A stretch of DNA of 64,000 nt from Roseibium marinum (GTDB lineage: Bacteria; Pseudomonadota; Alphaproteobacteria; Rhizobiales; Stappiaceae): the NCBI RefSeq assembly GCF_002906165.1, contig NZ_PPCN01000001.1:186001-250000 (forward strand), written 5' to 3'. Positions 26,591 through 34,492 of the stretch are shown piece by piece. Position 1 is the first letter of the stretch, and the number at the start of each line of letters is the position of its first letter. The notes beneath the pieces are model-generated. The model ran no database searches. It saw only the letters and a list, made by a program, of their open reading frames with translations, and was not told where the DNA came from. A program made the translations under genes and the position numbers.

Positions 26591-27639
26591 CTGTCGGCCT
26601 CGAACGCGGCGATCTGGTCGCGGGTAACCTGAAGCGGATCGGCGCCTTCCGCGACCTGGCGGTACCAGGTAACTGTTTTTTCAATCGCGTCCGCGAACCG
26701 CCAGACAGGTGCCCAGCCGAGGTCGCAGCGCGCCTTGTCGATCGACAGCGACAGGCGTCCGGCCTCGTGGACGGCACCGGTTTCCGACGCGCCGGTCCAG
26801 TCTCCGGGCCAGTGCTTCAGGATGGTATCGGCCAGGTCCCGGACGGAAAAGACATCGGCCAGTTCGGGGCCGAAATTATAGCCGCTCTGGAACCGCGCAT
26901 CCGCCGCCAAGTGCACGCGCTCGGCCAGCGTGAGATAGCCTTCAAGCGGATCGAGAACATGCTGCCAGGGACGGATTGAGGCGGGATTGCGGATTTCCGC
27001 CGGCTTTCCGGCTTGCAAGGACCGGATGATATCCGGAACCAGACGATCCTCCGCCCAGTCTCCGCCACCGATGACATTGCCAGCCCGGGCCGTCGCGATC
27101 TTCAAACCAGCGCCGCCGAAGGACCGGCGCCAGCTTGAGGACACGAGTTCGGCGGCCGCCTTGGAGGCCGAATAGGGATCGTAACCGCCCAGAGGGTCGT
27201 TCTCCCGGTAGGCATACGCCCATTCGTGATTTTCGTAGACCTTGTCGGTGGTCACGACGATGGCCGTCACCTGCCGGTCAAGCCTGTGCAGCGCGTCCAG
27301 AAGATGGACGGTGCCCATGACATTGGTCGCCCAGTTGCCGACTGGATCCTTGTAGGAGCGCCGGACCAGGGATTGGGCGGCAAGATGGAGAACGATGTCC
27401 GGGGCAATCGCGGCGACTTCCTTCCGCAACGCATCCGCATCGCGGATGTCGAGAAGGGTGCTTCTCATCCGGGTGTCAAGTTTCAGATCGGCGTAAAGGC
27501 TGCTTTCTCCTTCCGGGGGAAGCGCGATGCCGGAAACCTCGGCGCCCCGTCCGACCAGCAGTTCGCTCAGCCAGGCTCCCTTGAAACCCGTATGCCCGGT
27601 CAGGAGAACTTTTCTGTCTTGCCAGAAGCTCATCGCCAT
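26587..27639 (-). CDS. rfbG: CDP-glucose 4,6-dehydratase
   Basis: A 350-residue extended SDR that converts CDP-glucose to CDP-4-keto-6-deoxyglucose with bound NAD. It begins with FWQDRKVLLTGHTGFKGAWL (the TGHTGFKGAWL form is typical of RfbG), has VLHLAAQSLVRRSY, VTTDKVYEN and GGYDPYSASKAAAELV, with the catalytic Tyr and Lys in YSASK. Its start follows the stop of rfbF directly. Together with rfbF it marks a CDP-deoxyhexose pathway. Confidence 0.95.
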   Translation of the reverse strand: MAMSFWQDRKVLLTGHTGFKGAWLSELLVGRGAEVSGIALPPEGESSLYADLKLDTRMRSTLLDIRDADALRKEVAAIAPDIVLHLAAQSLVRRSYKDPVGNWATNVMGTVHLLDALHRLDRQVTAIVVTTDKVYENHEWAYAYRENDPLGGYDPYSASKAAAELVSSSWRRSFGGAGLKIATARAGNVIGGGDWAEDRLVPDIIRSLQAGKPAEIRNPASIRPWQHVLDPLEGYLTLAERVHLAADARFQSGYNFGPELADVFSVRDLADTILKHWPGDWTGASETGAVHEAGRLSLSIDKARCDLGWAPVWRFADAIEKTVTWYRQVAEGADPLQVTRDQIAAFEADR

Positions 27640-28404
27640 CTACCAGATCTTCCAGGGCGCTGTTCCGGACTGCCACAGCTTTTCAAGCTGGTTCTTGTCC
27701 CTGAGCGTGTCCATGGCGGCCCAGTAGCCGTCGTGACGGAAGACGCCCAGTTGGCCGTCTTTCGCAAGACTTTCCAGAGGGCTCGCCTCCCAGGGGGTGT
27801 CGTCGTCGTCGATACGCGAGAGAACGGAAGGCTCGCAGACAAAATAGCCACCATTGATCCACTGGCCGTCGCCAAGGGGCTTTTCAAGGAAGTTGACCAC
27901 ACGGCCATCCGATATTTCCAGAGATCCGTAGCGTCCCGGCGGCTGAATGGCGGTCACGGTCGCCTCAAGGCCGCTGGTCTTGTGTTGCGCGACCAGCCGG
28001 TCGACCCGGATATCGGCGACGCCGTCCCCGTAGGTGAGGCAGAACGTGTCATCGATATAATCCGCCACCCGCTTGATGCGCCCGCCCGTCATCGTGCTTT
28101 CGCCGGTATCGACCAGCGTGACCTTCCAGGGTTCCGCCTGACGGCGATGCACTTCCATGCGGTTCTCGTCCATGTGGAAGGTGACGTCCGACATATGCAG
28201 GAAGTAGTTGGCGAAATACTCCTTGATCACATAGCCCTTGTAGCCGCAGCAGATGACGAATTCGGTGATCCCGTTGGCCGCGTAGATCTTCATGATGTGC
28301 CAGAGAATGGGCCGTCCGCCGATCTCGATCATGGGTTTGGGTTTGAGATGCGATTCCTCGCTGATGCGGGTTCCCAATCCACCGGCCAGAATAACTGCTT
28401 TCAT
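27640..28404 (-). CDS. rfbF: Glucose-1-phosphate cytidylyltransferase
   Basis: A 254-residue nucleotidyltransferase that joins CTP and glucose 1-phosphate to CDP-glucose. It has the N-terminal [20 protein letters not shown] signature, [22 protein letters not shown], and later [14 protein letters not shown] with the metal-binding Asp residues. The length equals that of RfbF. It is the first sugar-nucleotide gene of the operon, 97 bases after the glycosyltransferase gene at 28502-29380, and directly adjoins rfbG. Confidence 0.96.
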   Translation of the reverse strand: MKAVILAGGLGTRISEESHLKPKPMIEIGGRPILWHIMKIYAANGITEFVICCGYKGYVIKEYFANYFLHMSDVTFHMDENRMEVHRRQAEPWKVTLVDTGESTMTGGRIKRVADYIDDTFCLTYGDGVADIRVDRLVAQHKTSGLEATVTAIQPPGRYGSLEISDGRVVNFLEKPLGDGQWINGGYFVCEPSVLSRIDDDDTPWEASPLESLAKDGQLGVFRHDGYWAAMDTLRDKNQLEKLWQSGTAPWKIW

Positions 28405-28501
28405 TTTTATACACCGTCAAAGGACTGAAATAAGCACGCCGGCCCGGTTATTGTTTGCGACGTATCTATCAAGGTCGGGACCGGCTGCAAACAGGTTTGG
28501 C

Positions 28502-29380
28502 TTACTTTCTGAGTCTCATGGCTTTCAGAAAATGATCTTCCAGATCGTAGCGGGTCTTTATCCTCGAGTCGCGCCAGAGCCTCCGGAACAGTTTTATCCG
28601 GGTGCGCAGCGAGACGCCCGGCAGCTTGTGGACGACCTTGTAGCAGCCAATCGTGTAGTTCAGCCGCTGCTGCAGTTTGCCAAGGAAGGTTTTCGCGCCG
28701 TATTTTTCGAACGATCCCGAGCCTTCGACAAAGATGAACTCGGCATCCTCGGCCCAGACAGCCAGATCGCGCATCACGAATTCCGCAACCACATAGGATG
28801 CGACGCACCAGGCATGCGGATATTCACTCCAGCGCCGGATGAGTATATCCGCGCCGCCCTCGGCACGGCAGAGCCCGTAGCACCATTCCGAAGGATAGGC
28901 GAGGCTGCGCGGCACAACGCCTCCAGCGAGTGACTCGGTATATCCGAAAATGATCGGGTCGGGCCGCAGAACGCGTTCGACGTCTCCATTGACCCTTCTG
29001 ACTGTCGTCGCCGCAAGCAGCTTGTCCGGATTGTCATCCAGCGCTTTCACCAGCTCGGACAGGAAGTTCGCGCTCGACAGGTCGTCGCAGGCACGCAGGC
29101 AGAAATAATCCGCGTGCTCCTTGCCGTATTTCATGCAGAAAATGAAATTGTCCACCGCGGAAAGATGCTCGTCCTGCGTCAGCACCTCGAAGCGGGGATC
29201 CTTTTCGCAATAGGCCCGCGCAATCTCCGCGGTTCCGTCCGTCGACTTGTTATCGACGATGACTGCCCGGAAGTCCGTGAAGTCCTGATTGGCGATGCAA
29301 TCGAGGCTTTCCCGCATGGTTTTTTCGCCATTATAGATGGGAAACAGGACTAGGACTTTGGGTTTGCTCAACGGTTCCAT
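28502..29380 (-). CDS. Glycosyltransferase family 2
   Basis: A 292-residue GT-A fold inverting glycosyltransferase. The N-terminus shows VLVLFPIYNGEKTMRESLD, AVIVDNKSTDGTAEIARAY and the metal/nucleotide site LRACDDLSSANFL around residue 100. The C-terminal third is basic and amphipathic (RTRIKLFRRLWRDSRIKTRY), probably for the membrane surface. It lies first in the minus-strand sugar operon and is divergent from the sulfotransferase gene. Acceptor and donor are unknown; the CDP-deoxysugar made downstream is a plausible donor. Confidence 0.88.
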   Translation of the reverse strand: MEPLSKPKVLVLFPIYNGEKTMRESLDCIANQDFTDFRAVIVDNKSTDGTAEIARAYCEKDPRFEVLTQDEHLSAVDNFIFCMKYGKEHADYFCLRACDDLSSANFLSELVKALDDNPDKLLAATTVRRVNGDVERVLRPDPIIFGYTESLAGGVVPRSLAYPSEWCYGLCRAEGGADILIRRWSEYPHAWCVASYVVAEFVMRDLAVWAEDAEFIFVEGSGSFEKYGAKTFLGKLQQRLNYTIGCYKVVHKLPGVSLRTRIKLFRRLWRDSRIKTRYDLEDHFLKAMRLRK

Positions 29381-29646
29381 CCGTAATTCGTCGTCTGGCG
29401 ATACAGCCGCAGCGATCCCGATTCAGGAAAAGCGTGCTGTTAATTAGACTCGCTGACTTGTGCGGTCAACGAAACGCGAAATAGCGCGGCCGAGCTGACC
29501 CGGCTTCCCGCTTGAAAATTGGACAGGCTCTGCGCTTTCCGATAAGGCACCACCGGGTCGGCCGCCGCGATGAGATCCTCGAGTTAAAGTGTTCCGGATT
29601 TGCAGTCGCGTTCCGGCAGGCGGGGCCAAGTGGTAGCACGGAAAGC

Positions 29647-30387
29647 ATGGACGAATATCAGCTCAGGAATTTTCTCAAGTTCGCACCCGCGCGGCTGGGG
29701 CTGACGCCCAGGAAACACCTCTTCATCCATATTCCCAAAAATGGCGGGATGGCCATTCGCGAAGCTCCCCAGCTCCAGGGAAAACTGGTGCTCGCCAACC
29801 GCAGGCGTCTCAAGAGCAAGGCCTATGCGGATGGGCTCAAGAGCCACATGGAGCAAAAAGGCGCCAACCCGGGATACGAACACGCCAGGTTGAGGGATGT
29901 CGATCTTTCGGTCCGCAGGGCAACGAAAGCCTTTGCAATTGTGCGTAATCCGTGGTCTCGCACAGTTTCAAGGTTCAAGTTCGCGCTGCAGACGCGGGAA
30001 TATTCCGGCGTGGCGCCGGAGTTTTCGAAAGATGAATTCGAAACATTTCTGGAGGAGCGCCACCAATGGGGCGCTGAGCCGTATTTCTGGCACCGTGCGG
30101 TCGGAGGCTGGTATCCGCAGGAGGACTATGTGCTGGACGAGCGCAATGAAGTTGCCGTCGATGTCCTGCGGCAGGAGCGGCTCGGCGTGGAACTGAAAGA
30201 CTATTTGAACTTCGAAAGCGAGCTGGAGAGACGCAACATCAGCAAGGCCTCCCGCGCGGACTACCGGGACATCTATAACCCCCGCACGATCCGCATCGTC
30301 GCCGACTGGTACGCGGCGGATATCGATCGCTTCGGATTCGATTTCGACACACCGGCGTCGAAGAACACGTATTTTTCAGACACTTGA
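29647..30387 (+). CDS. Sulfotransferase family protein
   Basis: A 246-residue member of the carbohydrate sulfotransferase group. The PAPS-binding loop is HLFIHIPKNGGMAIREA near residues 25-41 (5'-phosphosulfate loop) and the 3'-phosphate loop is AFAIVRNPWSRTVSRFKF near 96-113. It would transfer sulfate from PAPS to the surface glycan. The frame is open from 29512, but the ATG at 29647 gives the usual short N-terminus. It is followed within a few bases by a glycosyltransferase gene and a FkbM methyltransferase gene on the same strand. Confidence 0.82.
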   Translation: MDEYQLRNFLKFAPARLGLTPRKHLFIHIPKNGGMAIREAPQLQGKLVLANRRRLKSKAYADGLKSHMEQKGANPGYEHARLRDVDLSVRRATKAFAIVRNPWSRTVSRFKFALQTREYSGVAPEFSKDEFETFLEERHQWGAEPYFWHRAVGGWYPQEDYVLDERNEVAVDVLRQERLGVELKDYLNFESELERRNISKASRADYRDIYNPRTIRIVADWYAADIDRFGFDFDTPASKNTYFSDT

Positions 30388-30410
30388 AACCAGGTGAAGG
30401 CAGGACGGTG

Positions 30411-31562
30411 GTGAACCAGATCAGCGACCGGTTGATGGAAGCGTTCGGCACGCCGATCGCGGACAGTTTGAAGCTGCCCGCGGATGGCGTGATCGCCGTG
30501 ATCCTCGCCTACAACGAAGCGCTCCGGTTTCCGTATTTCCTGGAGCACTACCGGGCGCTGGGCGTTCGTCATTTCATCGTCATCGACAACAATTCAACGG
30601 ACGGAACGGGCGTTTTGCTGGCGAACCAGTCCGATGTCAGCGTCATCCCGACGGAAAAGCCCTACAAGGACCACAAGTCCGAATGGCGGCAATTGCTCTG
30701 CGACCGGTACCTTGAGGATCGCTGGGTTCTATTTCCCGATGTGGACGAGCTTTTCGTCTATCCGGGATGGCCGGATCTTCCGGTCGGAAGTCTCGCGGCC
30801 TATCTGGATGAAGGCGGCTACAGGGCGCTCTTCTGTCCGATGGTGGACATGTATCCGCAAGGCCCGCTGAAGGAGCTTTCCTACCGGGCGGGCGAGAGTT
30901 TCCTGAAAACATGCCCCTGGTTCGATGCCGAGGGTTACCGTTACAATCCGCTGAAGGGCAGTCACGCCAAGCGCTACAGGACGCCTGAAAGGCACGTCTT
31001 CGGCGGCACGCGCGAGCGGCTGTTCCATCAGGCCGCCAAACGGCCGAAGACCCTTCTCGACAAGCTGCTGCTGTCGACGTTCTTCTCGCTTCGCGCCACC
31101 GCGCCTCAAGGAGGGGCAGGCAGGAAGCTCGACCACCTGCTGTTCAAGCCGGTCAAGAACGCTCTCCCGAGCCCGGCGGCCGTACAGAGCAAGATCCCTC
31201 TGCTCAAATGGGAGAAAGGTTACAGGTTCTCCGGCGGCGTCCACGGCATCGACAGACAGATCGCGGTAGCCCCCGATTGGGGCGCCCTGTTGCACTTCAA
31301 GTATCTCGACGACTTCGAAAGCAAGGTTTCAGAAGCCCTGGAGCGCAAGCAGCACACCGACAATGCCGGGCATTATCTCGACTACAACGCCCAGATGAGC
31401 AGGTTGCTCACCGAAGGGCTGCATTATTCCGGCAGTGCCTTGTTTTCCGGCGATCAATCCCTTATCGGCTGTGGTCTGATGCGCGAAAGCGACGCCCTCA
31501 GACGCTGGCGGTCCGAAAACTCTTCGGCCTCTGACCAAGACCCGGACATTGAAAATCTTTGA
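30411..31562 (+). CDS. Glycosyltransferase family 2 (Glyco_tranf_2_4 type)
   Basis: A glycosyltransferase of about 383 residues. It shows AVILAYNEALRFPYFLEHY, FIVIDNNSTDGTGVLL and the metal-binding VLFPDVDELFVYPG, the set found in GT2-like/GT92-like enzymes. Start is uncertain: GTG at 30411 follows AGGACGG, while an in-frame TTG at 30384 overlaps the previous stop but lacks a ribosome-binding site. It stands between the sulfotransferase and FkbM genes and is probably cotranscribed with both. The product is likely part of the same polysaccharide locus. Confidence 0.85.
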   Translation: MNQISDRLMEAFGTPIADSLKLPADGVIAVILAYNEALRFPYFLEHYRALGVRHFIVIDNNSTDGTGVLLANQSDVSVIPTEKPYKDHKSEWRQLLCDRYLEDRWVLFPDVDELFVYPGWPDLPVGSLAAYLDEGGYRALFCPMVDMYPQGPLKELSYRAGESFLKTCPWFDAEGYRYNPLKGSHAKRYRTPERHVFGGTRERLFHQAAKRPKTLLDKLLLSTFFSLRATAPQGGAGRKLDHLLFKPVKNALPSPAAVQSKIPLLKWEKGYRFSGGVHGIDRQIAVAPDWGALLHFKYLDDFESKVSEALERKQHTDNAGHYLDYNAQMSRLLTEGLHYSGSALFSGDQSLIGCGLMRESDALRRWRSENSSASDQDPDIENL

Positions 31563-31570
31563 AACAGGTA

Positions 31571-32278
31571 ATGACCCACATGCTCGGACATTTCGGACGT
31601 CGGCTCGCCTACAAGATCAGGCGGAAACTCGCGCCAAAAACGATCAAGCTGCACGGTATTACGCTGACAGCTGACCTGCAGGACGTTCCCAAGGGCATCC
31701 GCAAGCAGCTCTACCAGAAAAACTACGAGCATCAGGAGTTCCTTCTTGTCCGCGAGGCCTTGATGCCGGCAGACCGGGTTCTGGAAGTTGGGGCCGGGAT
31801 CGGCTTTATCGGCATTGCCTGCGCCCGCATATGCGGTCAGGACAACATCCTGTCCTACGAACCCAACCCGGCCATGAAGCCGGTGATCGAAAAGAACTAT
31901 GCCCTCAACGGCATGCGGCCGAATTTGCGCAACAAGGTTCTCGCGACGAAGCCGGGCGAAGTCGAATTCTTCTTTGACGAAGGGGTGCTGTCATCCTCGC
32001 TGATCGACCGCAAGCATGGCGGCGCGACACGGGTTGCCGCCGACGCGATTTCCGAAGTGGTTGAAAGCTACGGCCCTTCGGCTCTTGTCATGGATGTCGA
32101 AGGGGCGGAGGTCGATCTGCTCAGAAACTGCAATCTGCGCAAGATAAACAAGATCATCATAGAGATGCATCCGCACGTCGTGGGCGCGGACAAGATCGAG
32201 GATCTTTGCAATTATCTGTCCGGGAACGGTTTTTCGATCGTAAGGCGCATCGGCAAGAGCTACTATTTTTCAAAGTGA
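31571..32278 (+). CDS. FkbM family methyltransferase
   Basis: A SAM-dependent O-methyltransferase of about 235 residues. The SAM site is VLEVGAGIGFIGIACARICG, followed by ILSYEPNPAMKPVIEKNYALNG (split) and, near the end, ALVMDVEGAEVDLLRNCNL, the acidic signature of FkbM proteins. Such enzymes often methylate sugars in surface glycans. The start may be ATG 31571 or ATG 31580; the open frame extends to TTG 31559, overlapping the glycosyltransferase stop. It is the last gene of this plus-strand trio. Confidence 0.88.
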   Translation: MTHMLGHFGRRLAYKIRRKLAPKTIKLHGITLTADLQDVPKGIRKQLYQKNYEHQEFLLVREALMPADRVLEVGAGIGFIGIACARICGQDNILSYEPNPAMKPVIEKNYALNGMRPNLRNKVLATKPGEVEFFFDEGVLSSSLIDRKHGGATRVAADAISEVVESYGPSALVMDVEGAEVDLLRNCNLRKINKIIIEMHPHVVGADKIEDLCNYLSGNGFSIVRRIGKSYYFSK

Positions 32279-32318
32279 AGGCCTGGGTCCGTACCCTGGG
32301 CCGGTCGGTCTTGGGCCG

Positions 32319-33383
32319 CTAGCGCGAAACGCCCTGCCTGAATAAATTCAGGTACGAATCCACGATGGCGTCCTCGGAATAATTTTCTTGAAGAAACGCG
32401 CGCGCGTTCGCCGCAAGATCGTTTCGAAGGTTCCCCGCCTCCAGGATACTGAGAACGGAAGCGGCCAGTTCCTCGGCATCCCCGCACGGCGACAAAAGCC
32501 CCGTTTTTCCGTCTTCTATCAGCCAGCTCGGGCCGGGGGAAGCTGTTGCGACAACGGGCAGGCCTGCGTTCCAGCCTTCCAGGACGACATTGCCGAGCGG
32601 CTCCGCGTCGGTCGGGCACAGCAGAATGTCGGCGGCCTTCAGAAAAGGCGCGGGATCGCGCTGCCAGCCGAGAAAATGAACGCGTCTTTCGACACCTTCG
32701 GTTTTCGCGAGCGCCTTCATGTCGTCCAGAAGATCTCCGTCACCGATCAGCCAGGCGTGCACATGCTCCGGCAGGCGCGCCACCGCATGGATGGCCAGAT
32801 CGAAGCGCTTGCGCTCGACAAAGCGGCCCAGGTGAATCAGCACGGTGGCGTCTTCCGGCGTGTTGTAATTCGCGCGTGTCACCGGTTTGAGATCTTCCGG
32901 CAGCGGATCGACGAAATTGCTGATCACGTGTGCCCGGGTCTCGGGCCAGCCCATCTCGACCGCCTGCCGGATGATTTCCGGCGTGTTGCCGATCAGGTCC
33001 TCGACATTGCCGTAGGTGTGAAAGCCGTCCGGCCAATCGCCGAGACGCAGGAAGGTGCGCATCGAGGGGCCGGGTTTCGGCATCCATTTGCTGGCCGGGC
33101 TCATCCAGCCCAGGGTGGCGGTGGCGCCGAAGGCGCGGATCTGCCGGGAAATGCTCCAGCGGACGAAATGGCGCTTCAGATGTGAGCGGCTGAAGCGGAT
33201 CTCGCGGACGTCGCAATGCCGCGCCAGCTCGTCCCGCCAGGGCCGGTCCTTGCGGACGAAGGCGACCTGCTCGACCCCCCGGCGCGCCAGGGCGGCTGAA
33301 AGGCGCACGAAAAAACGTTCCGCGCCGCCGTCGACACCCAGATGGATATGCGCGAGTTTTCCGGGCTTGCCGTCAGTGGCCAT
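32319..33383 (-). CDS. Glycosyltransferase family 4
   Basis: A 354-residue GT-B retaining glycosyltransferase. The N-terminal domain begins with GKLAHIHLGVDGGAERFFVRLSAAL (split), a pattern of group 1 enzymes. The C-terminal domain carries VLIHLGRFVERKRFDLAI, VHFLGWQRDPAPFLKAADILLCPTDAEPLGNVVLEGWNAG with the EX7E-like donor site (given in part). It is convergent with the FkbM gene and its start overlaps the stop of the GT2 gene upstream by 11 bases, so those two are coupled. Confidence 0.92.
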   Translation of the reverse strand: MATDGKPGKLAHIHLGVDGGAERFFVRLSAALARRGVEQVAFVRKDRPWRDELARHCDVREIRFSRSHLKRHFVRWSISRQIRAFGATATLGWMSPASKWMPKPGPSMRTFLRLGDWPDGFHTYGNVEDLIGNTPEIIRQAVEMGWPETRAHVISNFVDPLPEDLKPVTRANYNTPEDATVLIHLGRFVERKRFDLAIHAVARLPEHVHAWLIGDGDLLDDMKALAKTEGVERRVHFLGWQRDPAPFLKAADILLCPTDAEPLGNVVLEGWNAGLPVVATASPGPSWLIEDGKTGLLSPCGDAEELAASVLSILEAGNLRNDLAANARAFLQENYSEDAIVDSYLNLFRQGVSR

Positions 33384-34320
33384 CGATCACATCGTAGTAA
33401 TTATGCGCCCGGCCGAAGAGGCCGCGCAGGTTGCCTGAACCCTTCATCAGCCGGATCAGGCCGTAATAAAAAAGTTTCTCTCCCCGCTTGCGGGCGAAAG
33501 GTCTCACAACGAAGCCGATGACGGTCGCCAGCAGGCCGAAGACCATCCGCCGTGTGCTCTTGGGGATGAAATGCAGCGCCGACTGCAGCCGGCCCTCGCG
33601 CAGCACCATGTTGAAGGCGCCCGATGTCGCCGCCATGTGCATGCGGCTCAACAGCCTGCCGGTGGTGACGCGGGAGGCGGGGATATCCTCTTCCACGAAA
33701 GCGTCGTCCACCCAGATCATCTTTGCGCCGGCCGCATGGGTGCGGCGGAAGAAGTCGATGTCTTCGCTGCCGAAGGTCAGCCGCTCGTCGAAACGCAGGC
33801 CCAGCCCGTCCTTCGAGACGATCCGGGCACTCATCAGAATATTGTTGGTCGGGGCCTCGGTGATCACCGTGCCGGTTGGGCGGGATTTCAGAAGCTGGGA
33901 TTTCCACCAGTGGGGCGCGGGCTTTTCATAGATCCGCCGTACGGGGCCGTTGGCGACTTCAGCATTATGTTCGGTGCAGGCCGTCAGAAGCTTTTCGATC
34001 CAGTCGGGTTCGGCGCGCTCGTCGTCGTCGATCAGCGCGACCCAGTCCGGATCGTGCTCAAGCGCCGCCTCCAGGGCGGTGTTGCGGGCAAAGGGAATGC
34101 CCTTGCGCCTTTCATGATGGAAGAACACCGGCAGCGACAGCCGGGTTTTCACCTCATCGGCGGCCTTGCCGGCAAAATGCGGTTCCGGATCGTTCTCGAC
34201 AACGACGATGGACAGCTCGGTGTTTTCCGGCTGGTTCAGATTGTCGAGGCTTTCAAGGCAGGACTGCAGCATTTTCGGCCGCTGCGCCGTGCAAACGGCA
34301 ATGACCAGTTTCTGGGTCAT
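33373..34320 (-). CDS. Glycosyltransferase family 2
   Basis: A 315-residue GT-A glycosyltransferase. KLVIAVCTAQRPKMLQSCL, LSIVVVENDPEPHFAGKA, PFARNTALEAALEHDPDWVALIDDDERAEPDWI (split) include the D-D-D metal site, and SEDIDFFRRTHAAGAKMIWV shows the ED acceptor-site motif. A basic, partly hydrophobic C-terminus suggests membrane contact. Either ATG 34323 or 34320 may start it; the second is used here. It forms a two-gene unit with the GT4 gene and closes the polysaccharide locus. Confidence 0.9.
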   Translation of the reverse strand: MTQKLVIAVCTAQRPKMLQSCLESLDNLNQPENTELSIVVVENDPEPHFAGKAADEVKTRLSLPVFFHHERRKGIPFARNTALEAALEHDPDWVALIDDDERAEPDWIEKLLTACTEHNAEVANGPVRRIYEKPAPHWWKSQLLKSRPTGTVITEAPTNNILMSARIVSKDGLGLRFDERLTFGSEDIDFFRRTHAAGAKMIWVDDAFVEEDIPASRVTTGRLLSRMHMAATSGAFNMVLREGRLQSALHFIPKSTRRMVFGLLATVIGFVVRPFARKRGEKLFYYGLIRLMKGSGNLRGLFGRAHNYYDVIDGH

Positions 34321-34405
34321 CAAGGGGTCTCGGTCTCTTCATTCTGCGGCGGATCGGATCCGGCAGGGTTTGGCGCAAGTCCGCTGCGCTGTCAAAGGGT
34401 TTCGC

Positions 34406-34472
34406 GGAAAGGGGCCTTTCCTCGCCTTGTCAGCCGCGCTACGGTTTACCGCTAACCCTTTGAAGGGCTAGC
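34406..34472. promoter_or_regulatory. Two dyads upstream of the acyl-CoA gene cluster
   Basis: GGAAAGG-GG-CCTTTCC at 34406-34421 is a perfect 7-base inverted repeat. GCTA-A-CCCTT-TG-AAGGG-C-TAGC at 34451-34472 is a 22-base dyad with one mismatched pair, ending 20 bases before the ATG of the ligase gene. The second position is that of an operator overlapping promoter or early leader, for example for a TetR-type acyl-CoA regulator, which is not encoded nearby. The first could alternatively be an RNA stem. Confidence 0.5.
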
Positions 34473-34492
34473 CGTGTTCTGGGAGGAAACAC

